DNA from: an uncultured Porphyromonadaceae bacterium
GTDB lineage: Bacteria; Bacteroidota; Bacteroidia; Bacteroidales; Muribaculaceae
Direction of reading: 5' to 3'
NCBI GenBank assembly: GCA_900548875.1
Contig: URMA01000116.1
Coordinates: 1-7,731 of the forward strand
DNA: 7,731 nt
In this document: in pieces, positions 1 to 6,148 of the stretch
Numbering within the stretch: position 1 is the first letter of the stretch
How the letters are laid out: the number at the start of each line of letters is the position of its first letter
Translations under genes and position numbers: made by a program
The notes under the pieces: generated by a model
Database searches by the model: none
Told to the model about the DNA's origin: nothing
What the model saw: the letters and a program-made list of their open reading frames with translations, nothing else

Positions 1-405
1 CGAGCCGCAGTCGGTCACTGTGCCGTCGGCAAGTCCGGCCACAATTTCAGGAGTCTTGAAATATTTTCCGTCGCACACGCCACGCACGGCTGCCACACAG
101 CCCAGTTCCTTCAGTGCCCGCGCATGAACATCGGAATAGACCAGCACGTTCTGCAACGGCACACGCACCACCGTACCTTGCGGCAACGTGTCGGGTACGG
201 CCTTGTCGCGCGGCACCAGCAGATAGGTTTGCAGCACCTTTCCGCTGTTCCACGGGTCGAGCACCGTCACTTTCGTATAATCACGGTAGCGGGTGACAGT
301 CAGTCCCTTGGCATAGTCGAGATTAGCATCGGCCGCTTCCTGCTGCCGTTGCCCGCAAGCTGTCAGCACCATCACTGCCAGCAGCATATAGAGAATTTTT
401 TTCAT
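1..405 (-). CDS. ABC importer substrate-binding lipoprotein, N-terminal part (siderophore/cobalamin type)
   Basis: The minus-strand frame is open from the ATG at 405-403 to the window edge, giving 135 residues with no stop, so the gene is cut by the window and continues to the left. The protein starts MKKILYMLLAVMVLTACGQ, a lipoprotein signal with lipobox L14-T15-A16-C17. The mature protein would therefore be lipid-anchored outside the cytoplasm. The region after it (YAKGLTVTRYRDYTKVTVLDPW, then VVRVPLQNVLVYSDVHARALKELG and VAAVRGVCDG) resembles the first lobe of the helical-backbone metal-receptor family (Peripla_BP_2, BtuF/FepB/FecB type). That family delivers iron-siderophore, haem or cobalamin to a FecCD-type permease and ATPase. 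The ligand is not readable from this fragment. Permease and ATPase genes would be expected beyond the left edge. A -7 box lies about 25 bp upstream of the start. The start is secure because the signal peptide begins right there. Confidence 0.8.
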   Translation of the reverse strand, partial: MKKILYMLLAVMVLTACGQRQQEAADANLDYAKGLTVTRYRDYTKVTVLDPWNSGKVLQTYLLVPRDKAVPDTLPQGTVVRVPLQNVLVYSDVHARALKELGCVAAVRGVCDGKYFKTPEIVAGLADGTVTDCGS

Positions 406-429
406 CGTTTCAAGGCTATGATTAAATTG

Positions 430-437
430 CAAATTTA
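430..437 (-). promoter_or_regulatory. Bacteroidetes -7 box for the substrate-binding lipoprotein
   Basis: The minus strand reads TAAATTTG here, an exact TAnnTTTG match, placing the transcription start about 18-20 nt upstream of the ATG at 405. A TTTG occurs at 454-451 on the minus strand. It is only 13 nt from the -7 box, closer than the usual spacing of about 19-20, so the -33 element is doubtful. Confidence 0.6.
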
Positions 438-455
438 CAAACGAACCCCGCAAAT

Positions 456-475
456 AAAAAATCCCCGCCGCGGGT
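456..475 (-). terminator. possible weak intrinsic terminator of the LuxR-type gene
   Basis: Read on the minus strand, a short GC-only hairpin (CCCG/CGGG around a 3-nt loop, positions 474-464) is followed by six T (461-456). It lies about 30 nt past the stop of the regulator gene and just upstream of the promoter of the lipoprotein gene. The stem is only 4 bp, so termination may be weak. Confidence 0.35.
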
Positions 476-504
476 TTAACATAGAATAAGAGTTGGAGGC
501 ATTG

Positions 505-1266
505 TCAGTCGAGCAGCCCCAAATCGGCGGCAATGTCACACGCCTTCAGCGAATTCGGCACCTGCAGTTTCAGCAGGATGTTCTGACGGTGGCGGCTGAC
601 CGTATTGATACTGATAGACAGCCGTTCGGCAATCTCCCGGCTCGTAGCCCCTTTTCTCACCAACCGCAGAATCTCCACTTCCCGTTCCGTGAGCAATTCG
701 CCGGCAGCCGCCGGCTTCAGTTCGATTCGCTGTCCGGTCAGCGTGTTGACGATGACAGCCTTCGCCGCCTGACTGCTTTCCGTAAAATCATACAGACACA
801 TCACAAACCGCAGTTTTCCCTCCATCCTGTCGGTGAAATAGAACACACGATGCAGCATTTCGACAAGCTGTCCGTCGACATCCTTCATCCGCAGCCGCAT
901 TTTCAGGCAAAAGTTTTCCCGGTTCTTTGCCTTCTGCCGCTTTACATACTGAAGGAAATAATATTCCTGTGCATATTTCTCCCCCATGTCGGCCGGATGA
1001 ATATGGTTGAAGATGTCGCGCTCCCAAATGGAAGGAATGGCGAGCGTTTCGCCCTTCTTTCCCAGTCCCAGCCGTTCGGCAATGCCGCCCATGACGATAT
1101 AGCTCATGTCGGATTTCAGGTCGCTGAGCACAGCCACCGAATTTTCGACACGGGCATAGACCGACGCTATTTTCTTATAATAGTCCAAAGCCGGTTCCCC
1201 GCCTTGCGACGAGTTTCCGACGTTAGCGAGCAGTTCGTCGTGGAGCTTTTTCTCAATTTGTTTCAT
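505..1266 (-). CDS. PAS-domain LuxR-family transcriptional regulator
   Basis: This is a 253-residue DNA-binding regulator. The C-terminal 60 residues are a clear LuxR/GerE helix-turn-helix: LTEREVEILRLV at 192-203, then SREIAERLSIS and the recognition helix NTVSRHRQNILLKL at about 221-234. The N-terminal 165 residues look like a PAS-type sensor, with a HIHPAD stretch near 89-94 and closing strands around FVMCLYDFT (154-162). The ligand is unknown. There is no receiver domain or membrane segment, so it is probably a cytoplasmic one-component sensor. The ATG at 1266-1264 is preferred; an in-frame TTG one codon upstream (1269) is possible but less likely. The gene is divergent from the secreted DUF1349 protein across 75 bp, which makes that gene and itself its most natural targets, although this is inference. 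Confidence 0.88.
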   Translation of the reverse strand: MKQIEKKLHDELLANVGNSSQGGEPALDYYKKIASVYARVENSVAVLSDLKSDMSYIVMGGIAERLGLGKKGETLAIPSIWERDIFNHIHPADMGEKYAQEYYFLQYVKRQKAKNRENFCLKMRLRMKDVDGQLVEMLHRVFYFTDRMEGKLRFVMCLYDFTESSQAAKAVIVNTLTGQRIELKPAAAGELLTEREVEILRLVRKGATSREIAERLSISINTVSRHRQNILLKLQVPNSLKACDIAADLGLLD

Positions 1267-1311
1267 CAAATATGGTTATTTATGAGTATTTACAGCCAGT
1301 ACTGTAGCGGC

Positions 1312-1327
1312 TAACTTTGCAAAGTTA
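1312..1327. promoter_or_regulatory. perfect 16-bp palindrome containing -7 boxes on both strands
   Basis: TAACTTTGCAAAGTTA equals its own reverse complement. The left half is an exact TAnnTTTG -7 box for the plus-strand DUF1349 gene, with its start about 16 nt downstream and a TTTA at 1289-1292 in the -33 position with a 19-nt spacer. The right half is the same box on the minus strand and could serve the LuxR-type gene with a leader of about 45 nt. No convincing -33 element is seen for the minus strand. The dyad may be a divergent promoter, a regulator operator, or both. Confidence 0.65.
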
Positions 1328-1341
1328 AAAACAACAAGACA

Positions 1342-1992
1342 ATGAAACACTATTTATTTTCACTTTTTCTATTTTGTATAGCAATGACAACACAGGCACA
1401 GTCGCTTGAAAAAATGACATGGTTCAACGAACCGTCAGAATGGGAAATCAGCAACGGAACGCTTTCCATGCAAGTAACGCCCAACAGCGACTATTGGCGC
1501 ATCTCGCACTATGGATTCACTGTCGACGACGCTCCGTTCTACTACACTACGCGAGGCGGAGAATTTGAAGTTAAGGCAAAAATTTCCGGCGACTACCGCA
1601 CTCGTTTCGACCAGGCGGGAATCATGCTCCGCATCGACCACGAAAACTATATCAAGGCGGGCATTGAATTCGTCGACGGCAAATATAATTTGAGCACCGT
1701 TGTCACCCACCACACCTCCGACTGGAGTGTCATCAGCCTCGACAAACCCGTTCCCTACATCTGGATCAAGGCCGTTCGCCGGTTGGATGCCATCGAAATC
1801 TTCTATTCTTTCGACGACCAGAACTACGTCATGATGCGCAACGCATGGATGCAGGACAACACGCCTATCCAAGTCGGACTCATGGCAGCAAGCCCCGACG
1901 GCAACGGTTTCAAGGCTGTTTTCGAGCAGTTCCAAATCAAGCATCTGCCCGACATGCGCCGTCAGCAATGGCTCAAAAACAATCAGGAATAA
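1342..1992 (+). CDS. secreted DUF1349 (concanavalin A-like fold) protein
   Basis: This 216-residue protein begins with a signal peptide (MKHYLFSLFLFCIAMTTQAQ, cleavage probably after A19), so it is exported to the periplasm or beyond. The rest matches the DUF1349 family, a concanavalin A-like beta-sandwich related to lectin/glucanase folds. The landmarks are DQAGIMLRIDHENYIKAGIEF (residues 90-110), VDGKYNLSTV (111-120), and the closing VGLMAASPDGNGFKAVFEQFQI (178-199). The family has no firmly established catalytic activity, and carbohydrate binding is the usual guess from the fold. Many family members are cytoplasmic and lack a signal peptide, so the exported form is notable. The gene appears monocistronic, with its own promoter at 1312-1319, two terminators after it, and a divergent PAS-LuxR regulator upstream that may control it. 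Confidence 0.85.
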   Translation: MKHYLFSLFLFCIAMTTQAQSLEKMTWFNEPSEWEISNGTLSMQVTPNSDYWRISHYGFTVDDAPFYYTTRGGEFEVKAKISGDYRTRFDQAGIMLRIDHENYIKAGIEFVDGKYNLSTVVTHHTSDWSVISLDKPVPYIWIKAVRRLDAIEIFYSFDDQNYVMMRNAWMQDNTPIQVGLMAASPDGNGFKAVFEQFQIKHLPDMRRQQWLKNNQE

Positions 1993-2014
1993 ACGCCCCG
2001 GCGTTTTCGCTTTT
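1991..2014 (+). terminator. intrinsic terminator-like hairpin after the DUF1349 gene
   Basis: AAACGC (1991-1996) pairs with GCGTTT (2001-2006) around a CCCG loop, followed by TTTTCGCTTTT-like sequence. The first bases overlap the stop codon of the DUF1349 gene. Confidence 0.5.
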
Positions 2015-2019
2015 CACAC

Positions 2020-2053
2020 AATGCCTGCACCGCAAGTGCGGGCATTTTCTTTA
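2020..2053 (+). terminator. strong intrinsic terminator
   Basis: An 11-bp stem (AATGCCTGCAC at 2020-2030 with GTGCGGGCATT at 2036-2046, one T-G wobble) closes a 5-nt CGCAA loop and runs into a T-rich tract (TTTTCTTTA). It is the second and stronger of two hairpins closing the DUF1349 unit, and it insulates the next promoter. Confidence 0.75.
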
Positions 2054-2100
2054 TCCGAAAGTTTCCCGGCCCACAAGGGTTGCGATTTACAGAAAATGTG

Positions 2101-2108
2101 TAATTTTG
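2101..2108 (+). promoter_or_regulatory. Bacteroidetes -7 box for the glycosyltransferase operon
   Basis: TAATTTTG is an exact TAnnTTTG match. It lies 32 nt upstream of the ATG at 2141, downstream of the terminator. A GTTG at 2079-2082 is an approximate -33 element at about 18 nt spacing. The A-rich leader before the ATG is typical of the phylum. It appears to be the only promoter for the four genes that follow. Confidence 0.65.
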
Positions 2109-2140
2109 CACTTTGTACGTACACAATCAGAAAAAACAAT

Positions 2141-3091
2141 ATGGACATATCAGTAATAGTTCCGCTATATAACGAGGACGAATCGCTGCCGGAATTGGAA
2201 GCGTGGATTGAACGGGTGATGAAAGCCAACAATTTCAGCTATGAAATTATTTTCGTGAACGACGGCTCCACCGACAAGTCGTGGCAAGTCATTCAGGGGC
2301 TTCAAAAGAAAAATCCGTGCGTGAAGGGCGTTTGTTTCCGTCGCAACTATGGCAAGTCGCCGGCGCTGAACGTTGGTTTCGAACGCGCCCAGGGCGACGT
2401 GGTCATCACCATGGATGCCGACCTTCAGGACAGCCCTGACGAAATACCGGAACTCTACCGAATGATAACCGTCGAAGGCTACGACCTGGTTTCGGGCTGG
2501 AAGCAGAAACGCTACGACCCGCTGTCGAAAACCATCCCGACGAAACTGTTCAACGCAACGGCACGCAAGGTGAGCGGCATCAAGAATCTCCACGACTTCA
2601 ACTGCGGACTGAAAGCCTACCGCCGTGACGTGGTGAAAAACATTGAAGTCTACGGCGAAATGCACCGCTACATTCCTTATCTCGCCAAGAATGCCGGCTT
2701 CTCCCGCATCGGCGAAAAGGTGGTACACCATCAGGCACGTAAGTACGGCAAGACGAAATTCGGCTTGAACCGCTTCGTGAACGGCTACCTCGACCTGCTC
2801 AGCCTTTGGTTCATTTCCACTTTCGGAGGCAAACCGATGCACATTTTCGGCTTCCTCGGTTCCATCATGTTCTTTATCGGCTTCATTGCCGCCATCGTGG
2901 TGGGCGCATCGAAACTCTATGCCCTCTACAACGGCATGCCCTACCGCCTGGTGACCGACTCGCCCTACTTCTTCATCGCACTGACCATGATGCTGCTCGG
3001 TTCGCAGTTCTTCCTGGCCGGATTCATCGGTGAGCTGGTGGCCCGCAACGCTGCCGAACGCAACAAGTATCAGATTAGAGAAGAAATTTAA
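2141..3091 (+). CDS. family 2 membrane glycosyltransferase (GtrB/DPM1-like)
   Basis: This is a 316-residue GT-A fold glycosyltransferase. ISVIVPLYNEDESLPEL (3-19) and IIFVNDGSTDKS (36-47) form the nucleotide-sugar site. DADLQDSPDEIPEL (92-105) holds the metal-binding DxD. FNCGLKAYRR (153-162) and GEMHRYIPYLA (172-182) are the acceptor-side motifs of the DPM1/GtrB subgroup. Two C-terminal transmembrane helices follow (about 232-257 and 276-300). By family knowledge it would transfer a sugar from a nucleotide donor to polyprenyl phosphate on the inner membrane face. The exact sugar is unknown. The frame is open from an ATG at 2021, but that extension runs through the terminator and the -7 box, so 2141 is chosen, right before the family's conserved start. 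No flippase gene is adjacent. It leads a tight operon, with 23 bp to the next gene. Confidence 0.92.
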   Translation: MDISVIVPLYNEDESLPELEAWIERVMKANNFSYEIIFVNDGSTDKSWQVIQGLQKKNPCVKGVCFRRNYGKSPALNVGFERAQGDVVITMDADLQDSPDEIPELYRMITVEGYDLVSGWKQKRYDPLSKTIPTKLFNATARKVSGIKNLHDFNCGLKAYRRDVVKNIEVYGEMHRYIPYLAKNAGFSRIGEKVVHHQARKYGKTKFGLNRFVNGYLDLLSLWFISTFGGKPMHIFGFLGSIMFFIGFIAAIVVGASKLYALYNGMPYRLVTDSPYFFIALTMMLLGSQFFLAGFIGELVARNAAERNKYQIREEI

Positions 3092-3114
3092 TCGTTACAC
3101 CAAAACTCAAAGCA

Positions 3115-3642
3115 ATGTCAGCATATAGTGATTTTATGACTCTTTCGGCCGCACGCTACGCCTGCCGCAACTATGCGGCGCGCACCGTGTCACGCGAAAC
3201 GCTGAAGAAAGTTATCGAGGCCGCGTCGTTGGCTCCGTCGGCTGTCAACCGCCAGCCGTGGATGTTCGTAGTGCTCGACACTCCGGAAATGCGTCAGGCC
3301 ATGGCGGAATGCTATCCGCGCGAATGGATAAAGACCGCCCCGGCCTTCATCGTGGCTGTTGGAAATCACACGGAATCATGGCACCGTCCTGCCGATGGAA
3401 AGGACTATACGGACATCGACCTGGCCATTGCCATCGAGCATCTCTGCCTTGCCGCCACTTCGCTCGGCCTCGGCACCTGCTGGGTGTGCAACTTCGACGC
3501 CAAAAAGTGTGCCGAACAGCTTCACCTGCCCGAATCGGCCGAACCCATAGCTATCATTCCCATCGGCTATCCGGCTGAAAGCCTTATTCCGGAAAAGAAA
3601 CGCAAACCCGTCGACGAAATCATCCAATGGGGCGCATTCTAA
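3115..3642 (+). CDS. nitroreductase-family FMN oxidoreductase
   Basis: This 175-residue protein belongs to the small nitroreductase subfamily. FMN-binding landmarks are RYACRNYAARTV near the N terminus (R14 and R18 at the phosphate-binding position), the SLAPSAVNRQPWMFVV block (38-53), and GLGTCWVCNFD (118-128). The C terminus KRKPVDEIIQWGAF matches the family's usual ending. There is no signal peptide, so it is cytoplasmic. Such enzymes are homodimers that reduce nitro compounds, quinones or flavins with NAD(P)H. The physiological substrate cannot be read from the sequence. It is full length for the short subfamily. It follows the glycosyltransferase by 23 bp, and its last 16 bases overlap the start of the next gene, which supports co-transcription. 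Confidence 0.9.
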   Translation: MSAYSDFMTLSAARYACRNYAARTVSRETLKKVIEAASLAPSAVNRQPWMFVVLDTPEMRQAMAECYPREWIKTAPAFIVAVGNHTESWHRPADGKDYTDIDLAIAIEHLCLAATSLGLGTCWVCNFDAKKCAEQLHLPESAEPIAIIPIGYPAESLIPEKKRKPVDEIIQWGAF

Positions 3643-4142
3643 AACATAGCATACTCCTGTTGGCCGTGATTCTGCTTGTCGGCGTTGCAGCGTGCAACTC
3701 CGACGAGGGCTGCGAAGGCAACACCAGCAGCATGCCGCTCGCGGGCTTCTATTCGTCGCAAACGAAGAAAGCCATCACCATCGACTCGCTTACCGTGTTT
3801 GGCGTAGGCGTGCCCAACGACTCGCTGCTGCTCGACACAGCACGGGCTTCGCAAACCTATTTACCGCTCGACATTGAAAAGACACAGGCACGCTTCGTCA
3901 TCCGCTACGACCAGCAACAGCTGGCAGCGCTCAAACTTGCCGACACCATCACGATTGACTACAGCCCGCGCCCTTATTTCCACTCGGAAGAATGCGGCGC
4001 AATGTACTATTTCGACGTGAAAGGCTACCGCACCACGAACGTGCTTATCGACTCGATGCAAATCATCACACCCGTGTTCGACAACACGACGGCTGAAACC
4101 ATCAAAATCTATTTCCGGACGGGGGCCGACGCACAGCAATGA
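3627..4142 (+). CDS. DUF6452 family lipoprotein
   Basis: This is a 171-residue exported lipoprotein. The signal peptide ends in the lipobox V20-A21-A22-C23 (MGRILKHSILLLAVILLVGVAAC). The mature part has the DUF6452 pattern: a cysteine soon after the anchor (SDEGCEG, C29), the MPLAGFYS stretch, beta-rich repeats of hydrophobic strands, and a second conserved cysteine in HSEECGAMYYFDV (C123) that may pair with C29. The biochemical role is unknown. In Bacteroidetes this family is commonly encoded next to DUF6048 genes, as here. The start overlaps the nitroreductase end by 16 bp and the stop overlaps the next start in an ATGA junction, so expression is probably translationally coupled. The family call is from remembered motifs, and function is not inferred. 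Confidence 0.82.
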   Translation: MGRILKHSILLLAVILLVGVAACNSDEGCEGNTSSMPLAGFYSSQTKKAITIDSLTVFGVGVPNDSLLLDTARASQTYLPLDIEKTQARFVIRYDQQQLAALKLADTITIDYSPRPYFHSEECGAMYYFDVKGYRTTNVLIDSMQIITPVFDNTTAETIKIYFRTGADAQQ

Positions 4143-5101
4143 GAACCCGCAAGATAACCCTCGCCCTGGTGGCTCTGTTCTGCCTCACCTGCGCTTTTGC
4201 ACAGCGGAAAGTGACGCCGGTTGAATCGTCCGACGAACTGAAAATCGTGACGAAGGAAGAACTGAAAATCCTGCGCCAGCGTGCCAAATCGGAACAAATG
4301 CTTTCCGACTCCGTCCTGCAGGACTCCCTGCGACGCGACTCCATCGAAAAGGCAAGCAAACAGTTGAAATATCCGCTCTTCTACTCCACCTCAGTCGGCG
4401 TAAACTTTTGGGACCCGATTGCCATGGCGCTCGGACAGTCGTACGGAGAAGTGGAAGTATGGGCGGCGCTCAATCTGCGCAACCGCTTTATCCCGATTGT
4501 GGAAGTGGGTATGGGAACGGCCAACTCTACTCCCGACAACGGAAACTACACCTACAAAAACAAGCTGTCGCTTTACGGACGCGTGGGTATGAACTACAAT
4601 TTCATGTTCAAAAGCGACCCGAAATACCTGCTCTTCGGAGGTCTGCGCTTTGGCGCCTCGTCGTTCAAGTACGACATCACCAACATCAGCTACAACAACG
4701 GCTATTGGGGTAATCAGACCACCTTCGACATCCTCAACCAAAAAGGTTCGGCCATGTGGATGGAAGTGGTGGCAGGCATTCAGGTGGAACTGGTGAAAAA
4801 TTTCTCGATGGGCTGGACACTCCGCTACAACTTCCCGCTCCGTGTCAAGGGAACACCCAATTCCGACCCGTGGTACATTCCGGGCTACGGCACACGGAAA
4901 ATGCCTATCAACATCGGACTGTCGGCCATCTACACCCTGCCGCTCGGCAAGCGTGAAGAGCCGAAAAATGTGTTGGAAGACGGCACGGAATCCTCAACTC
5001 CTCCCGGCGAATGGAAGCCGAACGTGCCGGCCGACTCTACGGCAATAGCCACGCCTCAACCCGAAGCCGCACCGACTGACACAATCACGACAACAGAATA
5101 A
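4139..5101 (+). CDS. DUF6048 family outer-membrane-barrel-like protein
   Basis: This is a 320-residue exported protein. The signal peptide MRTRKITLALVALFCLTCAFA is cleaved probably after A21. A charged, probably helical stretch (about 30-72, many K, E, R and S) follows. From about residue 77 the protein shows alternating hydrophobic/aromatic strands (STSVGVNFWDPI, YGRVGMNYNFMF, LLFGGLRFGASSFKYDI, SMGWTLRYNFPLRV, NIGLSAIYTLPLG) like an outer-membrane beta barrel. The tail (about 275-320) is rich in P, T and S and looks disordered. There is no terminal aromatic barrel signal, perhaps because of this tail. The DUF6048 assignment rests on this layout and on the DUF6452 neighbour, to which it is joined by a 4-bp ATGA overlap. 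It is the last gene of the operon and is followed by a strong terminator. Function is unknown. Confidence 0.82.
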   Translation: MRTRKITLALVALFCLTCAFAQRKVTPVESSDELKIVTKEELKILRQRAKSEQMLSDSVLQDSLRRDSIEKASKQLKYPLFYSTSVGVNFWDPIAMALGQSYGEVEVWAALNLRNRFIPIVEVGMGTANSTPDNGNYTYKNKLSLYGRVGMNYNFMFKSDPKYLLFGGLRFGASSFKYDITNISYNNGYWGNQTTFDILNQKGSAMWMEVVAGIQVELVKNFSMGWTLRYNFPLRVKGTPNSDPWYIPGYGTRKMPINIGLSAIYTLPLGKREEPKNVLEDGTESSTPPGEWKPNVPADSTAIATPQPEAAPTDTITTTE

Positions 5102-5104
5102 CGC

Positions 5105-5134
5105 AAAAAGTTCTCCCCGCCGGAGAACTTTTTT
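5105..5134 (+). terminator. strong intrinsic terminator ending the four-gene operon
   Basis: AAAAAGTTCTCC (5105-5116) pairs perfectly with GGAGAACTTTTT (5122-5133) around a 5-nt CCGCC loop, with six T at 5129-5134. It starts 3 bp after the DUF6048 stop. The A-run on the 5' side means it could also work on the minus strand. Confidence 0.9.
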
Positions 5135-5170
5135 GTTGGCATCCATTGTGCCTGTAAAACAGAAAAAATA

Positions 5171-5178
5171 TAAATTTG
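5171..5178 (+). promoter_or_regulatory. Bacteroidetes -7 box for the metallo-hydrolase gene
   Basis: TAAATTTG is an exact TAnnTTTG match, downstream of the operon terminator and about 20-35 nt upstream of the three candidate ATG codons of the metallo-hydrolase. No good -33 TTTG is visible at the expected spacing. Confidence 0.6.
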
Positions 5179-5197
5179 CATTGAACCCTAACACGAA

Positions 5198-6064
5198 ATG
5201 ACTATGAAAATAATGAAACAGGCTATTGCAGTGGCGGCTGTTGCTCTCACTGTAATGACAGGATGCAGCGGAAACGCATCAAAAAAAGCAGAAATGAGTG
5301 AAAACAAAGAAACAACTAAGGAAGGAGTGAAAACGATTGAAACCGACGGCATGAAAGTGACGTGGATTCAGGACAACGCGCAGGAACGCCTCATGGAAAG
5401 AACCCTATTTGCCGATGCCAGCGACGCATTGATTGACAGCCTGGGCCTGCAAAACGGCGTACCGGCCACAATAAGCGTGTTCGTATTGGAAAAAGACGGT
5501 AAAAACATTCTGTTCGACACGGGTAACGGAAAAGACGACAGCCGACTGATGGCAGGTTTGAAAGCAATCAATCTGACCGCCGACGACATCAACTACATCT
5601 ACCTGACCCACTTCCACGGCGACCATATCGGCGGCATGCTGAAGGGCGACTCTGCCGTATTCACAAAGGCCGAAGTCTATGCCTCACAGACTGAATACGA
5701 CGCATGGCTGAAGAAAATGTCCGCCGACAAGAACGCAATGCAGCGGAAAATGGACAAAGCATACGCCGGACACATGCACCTGTTCAACCCCGGCGACACC
5801 CTGCCGTGCGGAATCCTAACCATCGATGCAGCAGGACACACTCCGGGACACACGGCCTACATGACCGGCAAACTGCTTGTAGTGGGCGACCTGATGCACG
5901 GAGCAGCCCTGCAAATTCCACATCCGGAAATTTGTGCCGCCTACGATATGGATAAGGAAAAGGCTATCCAGACGAGAAATCAATTGTTGGAATATGCCAA
6001 AACCAACAAACTCATCATGGCAGGAATGCACCTCCCCGCCCCTGCCTTCCTTTCTTTTGAATAA
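5198..6064 (+). CDS. exported metallo-beta-lactamase-fold hydrolase, lipoprotein
   Basis: The protein has 288 residues from the first of three in-frame ATGs (5198, 5204, 5213). The later two, leading into KQAIAVAAVALTVMTGC, are equally plausible starts. The lipobox M20-T21-G22-C23 predicts a lipid anchor, followed by a K/E-rich linker. The catalytic domain has the full binuclear metal set: THFHGDHIGG (H138, H140, D142, H143), AAGHTPGHTAY (H214), VVGDLMH (D231) and MAGMHLP (H278). This arrangement resembles the lactonase-like MBL group (AiiA type), but the substrate is unknown. The gene is monocistronic, with its own promoter. Its last codons (A-F-L-S-F-E-stop) lie in the left copy of a 25-bp direct repeat that bounds the AbiE cassette, so the C-terminal tip may have been supplied or restored by an insertion. 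The reading frame is intact. Confidence 0.9.
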   Translation: MTMKIMKQAIAVAAVALTVMTGCSGNASKKAEMSENKETTKEGVKTIETDGMKVTWIQDNAQERLMERTLFADASDALIDSLGLQNGVPATISVFVLEKDGKNILFDTGNGKDDSRLMAGLKAINLTADDINYIYLTHFHGDHIGGMLKGDSAVFTKAEVYASQTEYDAWLKKMSADKNAMQRKMDKAYAGHMHLFNPGDTLPCGILTIDAAGHTPGHTAYMTGKLLVVGDLMHGAALQIPHPEICAAYDMDKEKAIQTRNQLLEYAKTNKLIMAGMHLPAPAFLSFE

Positions 6065-6071
6065 AGCATTT
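6047..6071 (+). repeat. 25-bp direct repeat, left copy (att-like)
   Basis: It starts TTCCTTTCTTTTGAATAAAG and ends CATTT, identical to 7629-7653. With the preceding TGC and one mismatched base the identity spans 29 positions (6043-6071). It contains the last five sense codons and the stop codon of the metallo-hydrolase gene. Confidence 0.9.
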
Positions 6072-6090
6072 ACATTTTCAATTATTGTCT

Positions 6091-6128
6091 CAAATTTACT
6101 GCATTTTCTAAAAAATGCAGTAAATTTG
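6091..6128. promoter_or_regulatory. perfect 17-bp-arm inverted repeat: AbiE promoter and probable AbiEi operator
   Basis: The arm at 6091-6107 (CAAATTTACTGCATTTT) is the exact reverse complement of 6112-6128, with a CTAA spacer. The right arm ends in TAAATTTG (6121-6128), the -7 box for the AbiE operon, about 20 nt upstream of the AbiEi ATG. AbiEi proteins are known to repress their own operon by binding inverted repeats in the promoter, so this dyad is the natural operator. The left arm carries the same box on the minus strand. Confidence 0.75.
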
Positions 6129-6148
6129 TATGCATCAAAAGAAATGAA

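Noticed and set aside
1267..1269. TTG start one codon upstream for the LuxR-type gene
   Set aside because: The ATG at 1266-1264 is adjacent and a more usual start. The difference is one residue.
493..1314. 273-codon plus-strand open frame opposite the LuxR-type gene
   Set aside because: It is antisense to a gene with clear LuxR motifs. It has no recognisable domain, and the GC-rich third positions of the real gene explain it.
1435..1968. 177-codon minus-strand open frame opposite the DUF1349 gene
   Set aside because: The plus strand carries a signal peptide and family motifs. The minus frame has no recognisable feature.
2021..2140. 40-codon in-frame N-terminal extension of the glycosyltransferase
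   Set aside because: It runs through a strong terminator hairpin and the TAATTTTG promoter box, and the conserved family N terminus begins exactly at the ATG at 2141.
2165..2842. 225-codon minus-strand open frame opposite the glycosyltransferase
   Set aside because: It is a shadow of a strongly conserved GT2 gene, with composition like an antisense translation and no promoter or domain.
4391..4741. 116-codon minus-strand open frame inside the DUF6048 gene
   Set aside because: It is an antisense shadow of a barrel-type gene in a coherent operon.
5105..5134. long inverted repeat considered as a mobile-element end or operator
   Set aside because: A 12-bp stem, 5-nt loop and T-tract 3 bp after an operon's last stop codon are fully explained as an intrinsic terminator.
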